Below, in pieces: positions 33,872 to 41,725 of a stretch of 64,000 nucleotides of DNA (position 1 is the stretch's first letter; each line of letters starts with the position of its first letter). The notes under the pieces were generated by a model. That model did no database searches. It worked only from the letters and a program-made list of their open reading frames with translations, and was not told the origin of the DNA. Source of the DNA: Haladaptatus cibarius D43 (GTDB lineage: Archaea > Halobacteriota > Halobacteria > Halobacteriales > Haladaptataceae); the NCBI RefSeq assembly GCF_000710615.1, contig NZ_JDTH01000001.1, positions 1-64,000 on the forward strand, read 5' to 3'. The position numbers and the translations under genes were made by a program.

Positions 33872-34684
33872 TCAGTTCGACCCGAACAGAACGTGTTCCG
33901 TGTCGTAGGAGCCGAGTTTTCGAACCCAACCGTTTTCCGCGAGCGCTTCGACTTCCGCGAGTGCCTCCTCGGTTCGCTCTTCGTACAGTCCAGCTTCGAA
34001 ATCGACGTGGAAGACGTAATCCCCGAGGCGTTCGCCGCTCGGGCGGGATTCGACCCGCGTAAGGTTGATGTCGCGCTCGGCGAACGGTTCGAGAAGCGAG
34101 AGCAAGAGTCCGGGATAGTTCGCGCTGGGATAGACGACGAGCGATGTCTTGCCGCCTGCACGCGAGCGTTCGCTTGCGGGTGCGACGACGAAGAATCGGG
34201 TTGCGTTCGAGGTTCGTTCCTGAATGTCTTCCGCGAGAACCGTCAACTCCTCGGCGTTGTCCGGATGGGCAATCGCCGCCACGGAGGGGTCTTCGCGGGC
34301 GCGTTCGACGCCGCGAGCGGTGCTTGCGACGGCCTCTCGATTCGCGTCGGGATACTCCGATTCGAGATAGGCCCGGCACTGCGCGAGCGCCTGTGCGTGA
34401 CTGGCAACTGTCTCGAAATCGCCGGTTTGGGAAATCAAGGCGTGGCGAATCGGCGTCACGAGTTCGCGGACGACGGCAACGTCGTTTTCGGCGAGGGCGT
34501 CGAGCGTGGTCGTGACGCTTCCTTCGATGCTGTTCTCGATTGGAACGACACCGCGGTGATACTCGCCGTCGGCGACCGATTCCACGATGGACGTGACCGA
34601 CTCGCGGAACGAAACGTCGTCCGAGACTGCGCGGGCGGCACGATGCGAGTACGTTCCCGCCGGACCGAGCGTAACTGCCTGCAT
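33872..34684 (-). CDS. pheA: Prephenate dehydratase
   Basis: 270-aa enzyme making phenylpyruvate from prephenate. The catalytic half has LGPAGTYSHRAA, VVPIENSIEGSV and SNATRFFVV (the TRF motif, about residues 160-168); the ACT domain has YPGLLLSLLEPFAERDINLT and ESRPSGERLGDYVFHVDFE, with the ESRP motif of phenylalanine feedback inhibition. No chorismate mutase domain is fused. Single gene. Confidence 0.95.
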   Translation of the reverse strand: MQAVTLGPAGTYSHRAARAVSDDVSFRESVTSIVESVADGEYHRGVVPIENSIEGSVTTTLDALAENDVAVVRELVTPIRHALISQTGDFETVASHAQALAQCRAYLESEYPDANREAVASTARGVERAREDPSVAAIAHPDNAEELTVLAEDIQERTSNATRFFVVAPASERSRAGGKTSLVVYPSANYPGLLLSLLEPFAERDINLTRVESRPSGERLGDYVFHVDFEAGLYEERTEEALAEVEALAENGWVRKLGSYDTEHVLFGSN

Positions 34685-34732
34685 GCGGAAGAATCTCTGT
34701 TCGGCGGGGAAAAGCGCGTCGGGGACGGCAAA

Positions 34733-35077
34733 TTAAGCGTGTTCTCTGGCAGTCGTTCTATCGACCAGTTTGTAAAATCGACCCGCATCGCCGTCAGCGG
34801 TTCGTTCCTGATACGCGAACGCAAAATCACCGGCATCGAACGCGTCGAACCACCGTTTCCACGAAACGGGAGATTTGTCGTTTTCGTCACCCGCGTCATC
34901 CGCAGTCGTGTCGTCGTCCGAACCGTCGCCCGGGAACAGAATCCGAGGGATGGTGATGCCCTTTCCACCCGCTTTTTCCACGGCAGGACTGCCACCGTTT
35001 TTCTCGACCCACTGTCTGATAGTCCGGTGGTCTGTCGTCACTCGACTGTGCTCCGTATCGAGATTGGCATCCGTCAT
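34733..35077 (-). CDS. Conserved hypothetical with helix-turn-like N terminus
   Basis: 114 aa: TTDHRTIRQWVEKNGGSPA, then a linker, then SWKRWFDAFDAGDFAFAYQE and a final FYKLVDR. The same order of RTIxxW...GGxPA and W-x-F-FxxFD...LAFxYQ...KLV is seen in a widespread small family that has no assigned function (sometimes mislabelled as glycogen enzymes). It lies 49 nt upstream of pheA in the same direction. No function assigned. Confidence 0.8.
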   Translation of the reverse strand: MTDANLDTEHSRVTTDHRTIRQWVEKNGGSPAVEKAGGKGITIPRILFPGDGSDDDTTADDAGDENDKSPVSWKRWFDAFDAGDFAFAYQERTADGDAGRFYKLVDRTTAREHA

Positions 35078-35304
35078 ATTCTTCTGAACAATATTCCGTT
35101 AGTGAAACGTGTGCCTGAGCCTGATGCTTGCGAATGCAGGGAGATGTGAACGAGTTCGGGCATCTGGTGTGCTGTAAACAGGTTCGGTCGGGAAAGAGGG
35201 TATATGTTGCGTTTCGAACACAGGGAAAACAGCGTTCCGAACACAAAGTAGCGAAATACAACGCGGCGGTCGGATTTAAGACGAAGAACGACGATTCATC
35301 TCGC

Positions 35305-35628
35305 ATGGTAAGTGACTCTGGCGAGCGGCCGGACGAGGAAACTGACGTGGAAAAAATCGAACTCGGACAGGAAATTTACGACGGCGACGGAACCAAACTC
35401 GGCACCATCCGTGGCTTCGACGAATCAGGATTTTACGTCACGATGCGGGAAGGGTACGAAGCATTGTCCGTCGGGCACGCCCGCGCAGGCCACGAGTTCG
35501 GCGAAGCGGAGTTGATGTGGCGCTGTTCGAACTGCGGCGAAATGGGGGATTTGGACGACGGCCTTCCCGACACCTGTCCGAACTGCGATAAGCCGAAAGA
35601 AGAACTCTACTACTGGACTGAAGATTAA
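35305..35628 (+). CDS. Rubredoxin-like zinc-ribbon protein (DUF7130 type)
   Basis: 107 aa. The first 65 residues form a small beta domain (IELGQEIYDGDGTKLGTIRG, GFYVTMREGYEALSV); the C terminus carries two CxxC knuckles, CSNCGEMGDLDDGLPDTCPNC, as in rubredoxin or zinc ribbons. Start at 35305 is set by a TTTAAG box at 35275-35280 (leaderless). The longer in-frame start at 35128 is rejected. Metal binding is likely; role unknown. Confidence 0.85.
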   Translation: MVSDSGERPDEETDVEKIELGQEIYDGDGTKLGTIRGFDESGFYVTMREGYEALSVGHARAGHEFGEAELMWRCSNCGEMGDLDDGLPDTCPNCDKPKEELYYWTED

Positions 35629-35683
35629 AATCGCGTACTGAGCGGAAGACTGCATTTTTCACCGCCCACTTCCTCGGTCGGAT

Positions 35684-36595
35684 ATGGACATCGTCGTGTT
35701 CGGTGCGGGAAGCCTCGGAAGCCTCATCGGTGGGTTGCTCGCCCGAGAGCACAGGGTCACCCTCGTCGCCCGCAACCCGCACGCGACAGCAGTGCGCGAA
35801 TCCGGTCTTCAGGTCTGTGGCGAGTTCGATTTCCACGTTCATCCGAACGCGACCAGCGACGGGAACGAACTGCGGGCCGACTGCGGCATCGTGACGGTCA
35901 AAGCGTTTCAGACAGAGGCCGCTGCCCAGCAGTTGGCGACCGGCGAGTTCGACGCCGTGCTCTCGCTCCAGAACGGAATGGGAAACGAAGAGATTCTTGC
36001 GAAACACCTCGACTGTCCGATTCTCGCCGGAACTGCGAGTTACGGCGCGGTGCTGACCGACCCCGGAACCGTCGAATGCACCGGAATCGGGCAAATTGTT
36101 CTCGGAGCACCAGAAGGGGGCGGTTCCGACGTGGCGCGCCGCGTTGAAACCGCCTTCACGACCGCGGGAATCGAAACGGAACTCGCGGACGACATGCCGC
36201 GACGACTATGGGAGAAACTCGCGGTAAACGCCGGAATCAATCCGATAACCGCACTCTCTCGGGTGGAAAACGGTACCGTGCTGTCCGACGAAGCCAACGA
36301 AATCGCGGCGACTGCGGCTCGCGAAACCGCGCGAGTTGCCCGAGCAGATGGCGTCGAACTAACCGACGAAGACGCCGTTTCTGCCGTCGAAACGGTCGCA
36401 GCTGCGACCGTTTCGAACGTCTCATCCATGCGCCAAGACGTGGAATCGGGTCGGAAAACGGAAATCGGTGCGATAAACGGATTTGTTGTGGCTCGGGGGA
36501 GAGAACACGGTATCGAAACGCCGGTAAACCGGACGCTGTCGGGACTCGTGAAAACGTGGGAGCGCGAAAGCGAAAACAAAAACGAAAACGAATGA
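35684..36595 (+). CDS. panE: 2-dehydropantoate 2-reductase
   Basis: 303-aa NAD(P)H ketopantoate reductase in pantoate/CoA synthesis. It has the GAGSLGSLIGGLLA dinucleotide motif at residues 7-20, SLQNGMGNEE, the catalytic Lys in RRLWEKLAVNAGINP (about residue 173) and the C-terminal SSMRQDVESGRKTEIGAING. The Lys-Asn-Glu tail is probably of no consequence. In archaea PanE feeds CoA synthesis with pantoate kinase, not seen here. Confidence 0.94.
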   Translation: MDIVVFGAGSLGSLIGGLLAREHRVTLVARNPHATAVRESGLQVCGEFDFHVHPNATSDGNELRADCGIVTVKAFQTEAAAQQLATGEFDAVLSLQNGMGNEEILAKHLDCPILAGTASYGAVLTDPGTVECTGIGQIVLGAPEGGGSDVARRVETAFTTAGIETELADDMPRRLWEKLAVNAGINPITALSRVENGTVLSDEANEIAATAARETARVARADGVELTDEDAVSAVETVAAATVSNVSSMRQDVESGRKTEIGAINGFVVARGREHGIETPVNRTLSGLVKTWERESENKNENE

Positions 36596-36613
36596 GACGG
36601 AAAACAGCGGGTG

Positions 36614-37660
36614 TCACGACCGCATAATTACGAACAGCGCCGCCAGACCGCCGATAACGAGAACGAACCAGTAACTCGCAAATCGGTAGATGAGGGTCGC
36701 CGCGACGGCCGACCCCGTCGTAATCGGCGCGAGGCCGACAATGAGGACGACCAGCGCCGCCTCGACGCCCGCCAGTCCGCCCGGCGTCGGCGTCAATCCG
36801 GCCAGCGTGCTTGCAGGAACGATGAACAGGACGAGAAGGAGTCCGAGCGGCAATCCGAGCGATCGTCCGGCGAAGTACAGCGGCAGGGCGAAGAAAACCC
36901 ACCCGGTGTAGGAAAACACCAGCGCGAACAGGAGTTCGCGCGGTTCGTCCGCGATTCGCTCCAACGACGCATAGAACCGCTCGATTCGGGTGCGAATGCC
37001 ATCAACCGTGATTCGGTTCGTCCGACTGGCGAACGGACGAGCAAGCCGAAGGACGAGGTCTTGGACGCGCTCGCGGAAGCGCCATCCGGCGTAGGCAAGT
37101 GCCGGGACACCGAACGCCAGCACGACGAGTCCTTGTGCGAGCGTCTTCGCATTATCCGGAAGCGACGCCTGCAACAGGAGATAGCTCAAGCCGAGGGCCG
37201 CGAAATTAAAGAACGGCAGGAGGTTGAGCAAGTCCGCCGTCACGACGCTGGCGAGGCTATCTTCGTAGCTCGCTTCCGTATCACGGGACAGGATGTAGGC
37301 GATAAACGGCTCGCCACCCGCCTGTCCGAGCGGTGTGACGTAGTTGGCGAACGTCGCCGCGAAATACGTGACGACGAGGCGTTTGAACTCCACTTTGATG
37401 TCGAGCACTGCAAGGACGATTTGCCACGCTTTGCCCCACGCGGCCAAGCCGACGACCGTGGAGGCACAGGCGACCCAAACCCACGTGTAATCCGCTCCCT
37501 GCAGTGCGGAAATCACACGCCGCCATCCGGCGACGACGACGAGCAGATAGAGGAGGACGCCTGCAACGACGAACCCCAGCAGTAGCTTTCCGGTACTCAA
37601 GCGTTCCGAAAGCCCTTCGGACAGCGCTTCTCCGCCGTCCGGTGCCGACTCGTCTGTCAC
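36614..37660 (-). CDS. Flippase-like membrane protein (AglD/UPF0104-LPG synthase TM family)
   Basis: 348 aa with about eight membrane helices. It shows GKAWQIVLAVL, ATFANYVTPLGQAGGEPF (the conserved NxxxPxGxGGEP-like loop about residues 105-125) and ASTLAGLTPTPGGLAGVEAAL. These match the lysylphosphatidylglycerol synthase transmembrane family, which includes haloarchaeal AglD and related lipid/sugar-handling proteins. Start is GTG at 37660 (cac on plus). The gene follows the phosphatase-superfamily gene by one nucleotide and is probably co-translated. Confidence 0.87.
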   Translation of the reverse strand: MTDESAPDGGEALSEGLSERLSTGKLLLGFVVAGVLLYLLVVVAGWRRVISALQGADYTWVWVACASTVVGLAAWGKAWQIVLAVLDIKVEFKRLVVTYFAATFANYVTPLGQAGGEPFIAYILSRDTEASYEDSLASVVTADLLNLLPFFNFAALGLSYLLLQASLPDNAKTLAQGLVVLAFGVPALAYAGWRFRERVQDLVLRLARPFASRTNRITVDGIRTRIERFYASLERIADEPRELLFALVFSYTGWVFFALPLYFAGRSLGLPLGLLLVLFIVPASTLAGLTPTPGGLAGVEAALVVLIVGLAPITTGSAVAATLIYRFASYWFVLVIGGLAALFVIMRS

Positions 37661-37661
37661 G

Positions 37662-39164
37662 TTAGTCGATGTAACCGAGGTCTTGCAATCGACCCTTTGC
37701 GTCGTCGCTCATATCACCCAACACGTCGTCGTCGGAGACGTCCTTCCACTCGCCGCCGACGGATTCTTCGAACTCCGAAAGTGCCGATTCGAGTTCGGCT
37801 TCTTCCTCGCTTCCTTCGCCACGGGCGTCGTGAAGTTCGTCGGGGTCGTCGTCCAAGTGGTAAAACTCGTCCGGGATGCGTTCGTTGCGGATGTATTTAG
37901 CATCCGGACGGCGAGCCGAACGCATCCGGGAGTAGAACCGTGAATCCTTGTCTAACTGAATGTTCGCGCGCTTCGCTTTCTCTTCGAGTTGTTTCAGTTC
38001 AACGACAGGGCGGTAGTACTCCACGAAGGCACAGTCGCCGTCGCCCGGCACATCCTCTGCAAAGGAACGATAATCTTGGTTGAGAAGCGACCGCGCTTCA
38101 TCCAGCGGGCGAGTCGAACGCGACGCGGAGACGCCAGCGTGGTCGAGAACGGTGTGGTACAGGTCGATGAGTTCGACCTGTTCGTCGCTCACGTCGGCGT
38201 CTAGTTCCGGATGTTTGACCATCAGTGGAACGTTGATGAGCGGGTCGTAGATACAGAATTCGTGGCCGTACAGGTCGTGTTCGTCGTGGAGTTCGCCGTG
38301 GTCTGCACAGATGACGACCATCGTGTCGTCCCACTCGTCGTTCGCCTGCATCCACGCGAACAGTCGCTGAAGTTGGTCGTCGATGTGACGAATTTCGGCA
38401 TCGTAGAGACCGCGAATCGCGTCCCACTCTTTGTCGCTGATGTCGCGCGCACCGCAGTTGAACTCCTTCGAGTTCTGGCACACTTTGGTCGAATCGACGT
38501 TCGGCGCGAACTGCTGTCGATACTCCTTCGGCGGATGATACGGCAGGTGGGCGTCCATCAGGTTGATGAACGAGAAGTACGGCCCGTCGGAGTTGTCGAT
38601 GAACTCGATGGTCTGGTCAATGACCTGCGGCGTCTTCGAATCCGCACCCTCGCCGCTGGCGAGATATTCGTGGGCAACGTTGCCGAGACTGACGAGTTTG
38701 TCCGCGACGGTGCGGAGTTTCTCGTTGTCGTTCATCATCTTCCACGCCTTCGCCATCGGCCCGGAGAGGAAGTCACCGGGCATCACTTCGAAGAAGTTGT
38801 CTTGGTCGTCGAAGCCGTCCGTGAGATGGGTGTACGGCGTTATCCACGCATTCGAAGAGTAACAGGAGGTGTCGTATCCGGCGGCAGAAAGCGTTTCTGC
38901 GAGCGTCGTCGCACCCTCGAGATATGGGTTTTCCTGACTCGCGCCGTGTTCGCTGGGGTACATCCCAGTGAACAGCGAGGCGTGAACCGGCAGAGTCCAA
39001 GGGGCGGGAGCAACTGCTTGCTCGAAAACAGTTGCATCCTCCGCAAACCGTTCGAGGCCCGGCGTCGTCGGTTTGTCGTATCCGTAGACGGAGAGGTGGT
39101 CTTTACGCACCGTATCCATCACAACGAATACCACGTTCTTCGCCGTGGCGTCGTCGTTCGTCAT
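37662..39164 (-). CDS. Alkaline phosphatase superfamily (sulfatase-like) hydrolase
   Basis: 500 aa with the sulfatase-family fold: metal ligands in VMDTVRKDHLSVYGY (Asp17) and HDLYGHEFCIYDP, CADHGELHDEHD (about residues 290-301). The nucleophile position is Thr57 (PWTLPVHASLFTG), where sulfatases have Cys or Ser in C-x-P-x-R for formylglycine, and the Arg is His. So it is unlikely to be a sulfatase; a Thr nucleophile fits phosphotransferases or phosphodiesterases acting on lipid- or glycan-linked phosphates. Operon with the flippase-like gene suggests surface glycan or lipid modification. Confidence 0.85.
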   Translation of the reverse strand: MTNDDATAKNVVFVVMDTVRKDHLSVYGYDKPTTPGLERFAEDATVFEQAVAPAPWTLPVHASLFTGMYPSEHGASQENPYLEGATTLAETLSAAGYDTSCYSSNAWITPYTHLTDGFDDQDNFFEVMPGDFLSGPMAKAWKMMNDNEKLRTVADKLVSLGNVAHEYLASGEGADSKTPQVIDQTIEFIDNSDGPYFSFINLMDAHLPYHPPKEYRQQFAPNVDSTKVCQNSKEFNCGARDISDKEWDAIRGLYDAEIRHIDDQLQRLFAWMQANDEWDDTMVVICADHGELHDEHDLYGHEFCIYDPLINVPLMVKHPELDADVSDEQVELIDLYHTVLDHAGVSASRSTRPLDEARSLLNQDYRSFAEDVPGDGDCAFVEYYRPVVELKQLEEKAKRANIQLDKDSRFYSRMRSARRPDAKYIRNERIPDEFYHLDDDPDELHDARGEGSEEEAELESALSEFEESVGGEWKDVSDDDVLGDMSDDAKGRLQDLGYID

Positions 39165-39245
39165 ACTGTCGCCTGCTACACCGTCCGGTGGGATAAATAT
39201 CGTGATTCGGTGCGTGGAATCGGCCGAAAACTAAAAATACTGGCG

Positions 39246-39599
39246 TTAGAAGGGAGCCTGCGGCCCTTCGTCGTCGTCGTCGCCGTCGTCGCTAGTTTCG
39301 CCGGGGAAGGATGGACTCATTCCGCCACCGCCGCCACCCATTCCGGTGTCGGCGTTGACTTTCTCGATTTCCGGGATCTCTTTGACCATTCGGCTCTTGA
39401 TAGCCTGAATCGTCATCGGGGAGATGCCACAACCGCTGCACGCGCCACCGAGCATGATGGTTACTTCACCGGTTTCACGGTCTAAGTGCTGGATTGCGGC
39501 ACTGCCACCGTGCATCTGAATCTGCGGGAAGTTACGTCGCAGGAAGTTGCTGACCCGTTCTTCGAGGTCGTCGCCGTCTCCCTGAGTTTCGGTGCTCAT
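39246..39599 (-). CDS. NifU C-terminal domain Fe-S scaffold protein
   Basis: 117 aa. One NifU C-terminal (Nfu) domain: RRNFPQIQMHGGSAAI, then MLGGACSGCGISPMTIQ with Cys54 and Cys57 that bind the cluster. The C-terminal tail is Gly/Met then Asp rich (GMGGGGGGMS, DDGDDDDEGPQAPF). Start at 39599 (MSTETQGDGDD) rather than 39638; AAGGAGG lies about 25 nt upstream. It is likely to carry or assemble Fe-S clusters. Confidence 0.92.
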   Translation of the reverse strand: MSTETQGDGDDLEERVSNFLRRNFPQIQMHGGSAAIQHLDRETGEVTIMLGGACSGCGISPMTIQAIKSRMVKEIPEIEKVNADTGMGGGGGGMSPSFPGETSDDGDDDDEGPQAPF

Positions 39600-39706
39600 A
39601 TGCCCAGATATGGTTCCAGCCTCCTTAGGCCTTTCCACTGTCCACGAGTCGAATTTGACGAGCTTTGCCGATTGTTTCCGTGGATTCGCGTTATTCGCGG
39701 AAAACG

Positions 39707-40033
39707 TTAGTTACTCGATTGGAGTCCGAACACACGCGTCAGTTCCGACTCGATTCGCTCAACGTAGGCATTGAGGAGTTCTTCTAACTTCTCGTCGTCC
39801 ACGAGTACTCCTTGTACCCGGTCAACCGGGTCGTCGGGTAGTTCGACGCGGAACTCGCCGTCTCCCTCGTAGAACGGTTCGCTCTCGTTCAACACCTGTT
39901 GGTCGATGGCGTGAATGACTTGTGAGTCGTATCTGTCGTTCATGTAGTTGAAGGCGTTTTTGTACGCTCGTTGGAGTTCGTTGAAGTAATGAACGTACTT
40001 GTCCTCGAACTTCTCGGGGTCGAACTCGGTCAT
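39707..40033 (-). CDS. DUF5783-type haloarchaeal protein
   Basis: 108 aa, helical and acidic: EFDPEKFEDKYVHYFNELQR, AYKNAFNYMNDRYDSQVIHA, then EGDGEFRVELPDD, then helix DEKLEELLNAYVERIESEL. I recall this as the haloarchaeal DUF5783 family. No function known. 48 nt separate it from the following gene on the same strand. Confidence 0.8.
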   Translation of the reverse strand: MTEFDPEKFEDKYVHYFNELQRAYKNAFNYMNDRYDSQVIHAIDQQVLNESEPFYEGDGEFRVELPDDPVDRVQGVLVDDEKLEELLNAYVERIESELTRVFGLQSSN

Positions 40034-40081
40034 GGACGAAACGTAGAGAGGGCCGGGTAAAAATGGGACTATTCGAAGCGT

Positions 40082-40438
40082 TCACCACACGACGACGAGA
40101 CCGAGGAGGCCACCGGCAACCAAACCGACGCCGACGAACAGAACTGCATCCACGACGTGAAATGCATTGTCGGCGTTCAGATGCGCGTCTTTCGCAGTGT
40201 AGCCGATTTCGACAGCGGCATGTGCAGTGTTGGCTGGCGTAGCAGTCGTCGCCGCGAAGTAGCCGAGGAGCATGACTGCGCCGAGTCCGGTGCCGAGCAA
40301 CGCGGCTGGCCCGCCGAAGCCAGCAGAGATGCCGAAAACGACGACTGCAACCGTGAGGAGTGCAGTGATTCCGGCAGTCCCGACTGCCGTACCGAGAAGT
40401 CGCCAGTCGATACCGCCAGCCGAACTGTTCGAATCCAT
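40082..40438 (-). CDS. Small membrane protein, conserved type
   Basis: 118 aa with three hydrophobic segments (about 14-36, 39-62 and 96-117). The sequence GGIDWRLLGTAVGTAGITAL begins the first. Start at 40438 (MDSNSSAGG) is chosen over the upstream frame, which would code for more than 100 atypical residues. No family recognised. Confidence 0.7.
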   Translation of the reverse strand: MDSNSSAGGIDWRLLGTAVGTAGITALLTVAVVVFGISAGFGGPAALLGTGLGAVMLLGYFAATTATPANTAHAAVEIGYTAKDAHLNADNAFHVVDAVLFVGVGLVAGGLLGLVVVW

Positions 40439-40574
40439 GACAATACTACTCAACCGTTCGCCATTAGTGTATGGGTGAGTGACACGACTGGTTGGCCGCC
40501 ATGAAAGGGAATATATTCGTGGCGGGACGAACTGGATACACCATAGTTGAGCGAACCGTGAAAGACGCAAATCC
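40439..40574. other. Divergent intergenic region
   Basis: 136 nt between the small membrane protein and the exporter genes. No clear TATA box was picked out with certainty; candidate AT runs include GGGAATATATTCG at about 40507-40519. Confidence 0.4.
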
Positions 40575-40697
40575 ATGATTCGGGTGTTTACAGCACTACA
40601 ACGGTGGGTCGGGAATCTCGACCGGGACTGGCAAGCAGTGCTCGTTGGCCTCTGTCTCCTGTGTCTTGTGCTAGCAGGTGGGGCGGTTCCATGGTAA
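40575..40697 (+). CDS. Very small membrane protein upstream of the exporter
   Basis: 40-aa frame: MIRVFTALQRWVGNLDRDWQ, then one strongly hydrophobic helix (VLVGLCLLCLVLAGGAV) and PW. It stops 4 nt before the ATG of the YeiH-type gene. Its composition is normal for a haloarchaeal membrane microprotein and it fills the gap at the right place for a coupled leader or an accessory subunit. It is too short to match a family by eye. Confidence 0.6.
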   Translation: MIRVFTALQRWVGNLDRDWQAVLVGLCLLCLVLAGGAVPW

Positions 40698-40701
40698 CAC
40701 G

Positions 40702-41697
40702 ATGAAAAGCAGAAAAAATCACCTTCTCGGCGTCCTCCTTCTCTTTGCAATCGGCCTGCTCGGACGAGCGATTTCGCTCGCCCTCCCGTCTCTCGATTAT
40801 CTCATTGCGACGATTTTGGTCGGCGTCCTCGTCGGAAACACGGTCGGAAAACCGGCGTGGGCGAAAGCAGGCGTCGAGACGCACAAACTCTGGCTGGAGG
40901 CGGGAATCGTCCTCCTCGGTGCAAGCGTTGCCTTCGACCGCATTGCCGACGCCGGGACAACCCTCCTCCTACTCATTCTCGGAACGGTCGCAGTCGTCAT
41001 TATCTCCGTCGAACTGCTCTCGCGCCACTGTTTCGGAATCACCGAAAAAACCGGGTCACTGCTCGCCGCCGGGTCGAGCATCTGTGGCGTGTCGGCCGTC
41101 GTCGCGGTTGCTGGTAGTATCGACGCCGACGAGAGCCAAATCGCCTACGCCGCCGGAACCGTCCTTCTGTTCGACACCGTGACGCTCATCGTCTATCCCA
41201 TGTTCGGGCACGCGTTTTCCCTCCCCGACAAAGTCTTCGGCATCTGGGCAGGATTGACGATGTTCAGCACTGGCCCGGCCACTGCGGTCGGATTTTCGGT
41301 TTCGGACACGGCAGGGGAGTGGGCAGTGCTGGTTAAACTGGCCCGAAATGCGCTCATCGGCCTCGCCGCCGCCGGATACGCGCTGTACTATCTCCGAACT
41401 ACGAACGATAGCGAAAGCACACACAAAACTGGCCATCTCTGGCGAACCTTTCCGAAGTTCGTTTTCGGCTTTCTGTTCCTGATGGTTCTAGCCACCGTCG
41501 GCGTCATTGATGCGAACCACGTTACGTCGCTGGAACACGCTTCGAACTGGCTGTTTATGCTCGCCTTTGCCGGGTTGGGTCTGGAGCTCCAACTCGACGA
41601 ACTGCGCGAAACAGGCTTCGAACCGATTGCGGTGGTACTGGTGAGTTTCGTCGTCGTGAGTGGAAGTGTACTTGCAGTGCTCCACGTCGTTCTGTGA
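40702..41697 (+). CDS. YeiH-type (UPF0324) putative sulfate exporter family protein
   Basis: 331-aa membrane protein with about nine helices. Family signatures: LIATILVGVLVGNTVGKP, GIVLLGASVAFDRI, LLAAGSSICGVSAVVAVAG (about residues 117-135), LVKLARNALIG and FAGLGLELQLDELRETGF. The family is called putative sulfate exporter; transport substrate is not established. Start at 40702 (MKSRKNHLLGVLL) rather than 40678, which lies inside the small frame before it. Confidence 0.9.
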   Translation: MKSRKNHLLGVLLLFAIGLLGRAISLALPSLDYLIATILVGVLVGNTVGKPAWAKAGVETHKLWLEAGIVLLGASVAFDRIADAGTTLLLLILGTVAVVIISVELLSRHCFGITEKTGSLLAAGSSICGVSAVVAVAGSIDADESQIAYAAGTVLLFDTVTLIVYPMFGHAFSLPDKVFGIWAGLTMFSTGPATAVGFSVSDTAGEWAVLVKLARNALIGLAAAGYALYYLRTTNDSESTHKTGHLWRTFPKFVFGFLFLMVLATVGVIDANHVTSLEHASNWLFMLAFAGLGLELQLDELRETGFEPIAVVLVSFVVVSGSVLAVLHVVL

Positions 41698-41725
41698 GCT
41701 CGAATTGACGGAACTCAAAAACCGC

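Noticed and set aside
37662-39164. True sulfatase
   Set aside because: The formylglycine C-x-P-x-R position is T-L-P-V-H, so neither the modifiable residue nor the Arg is present.
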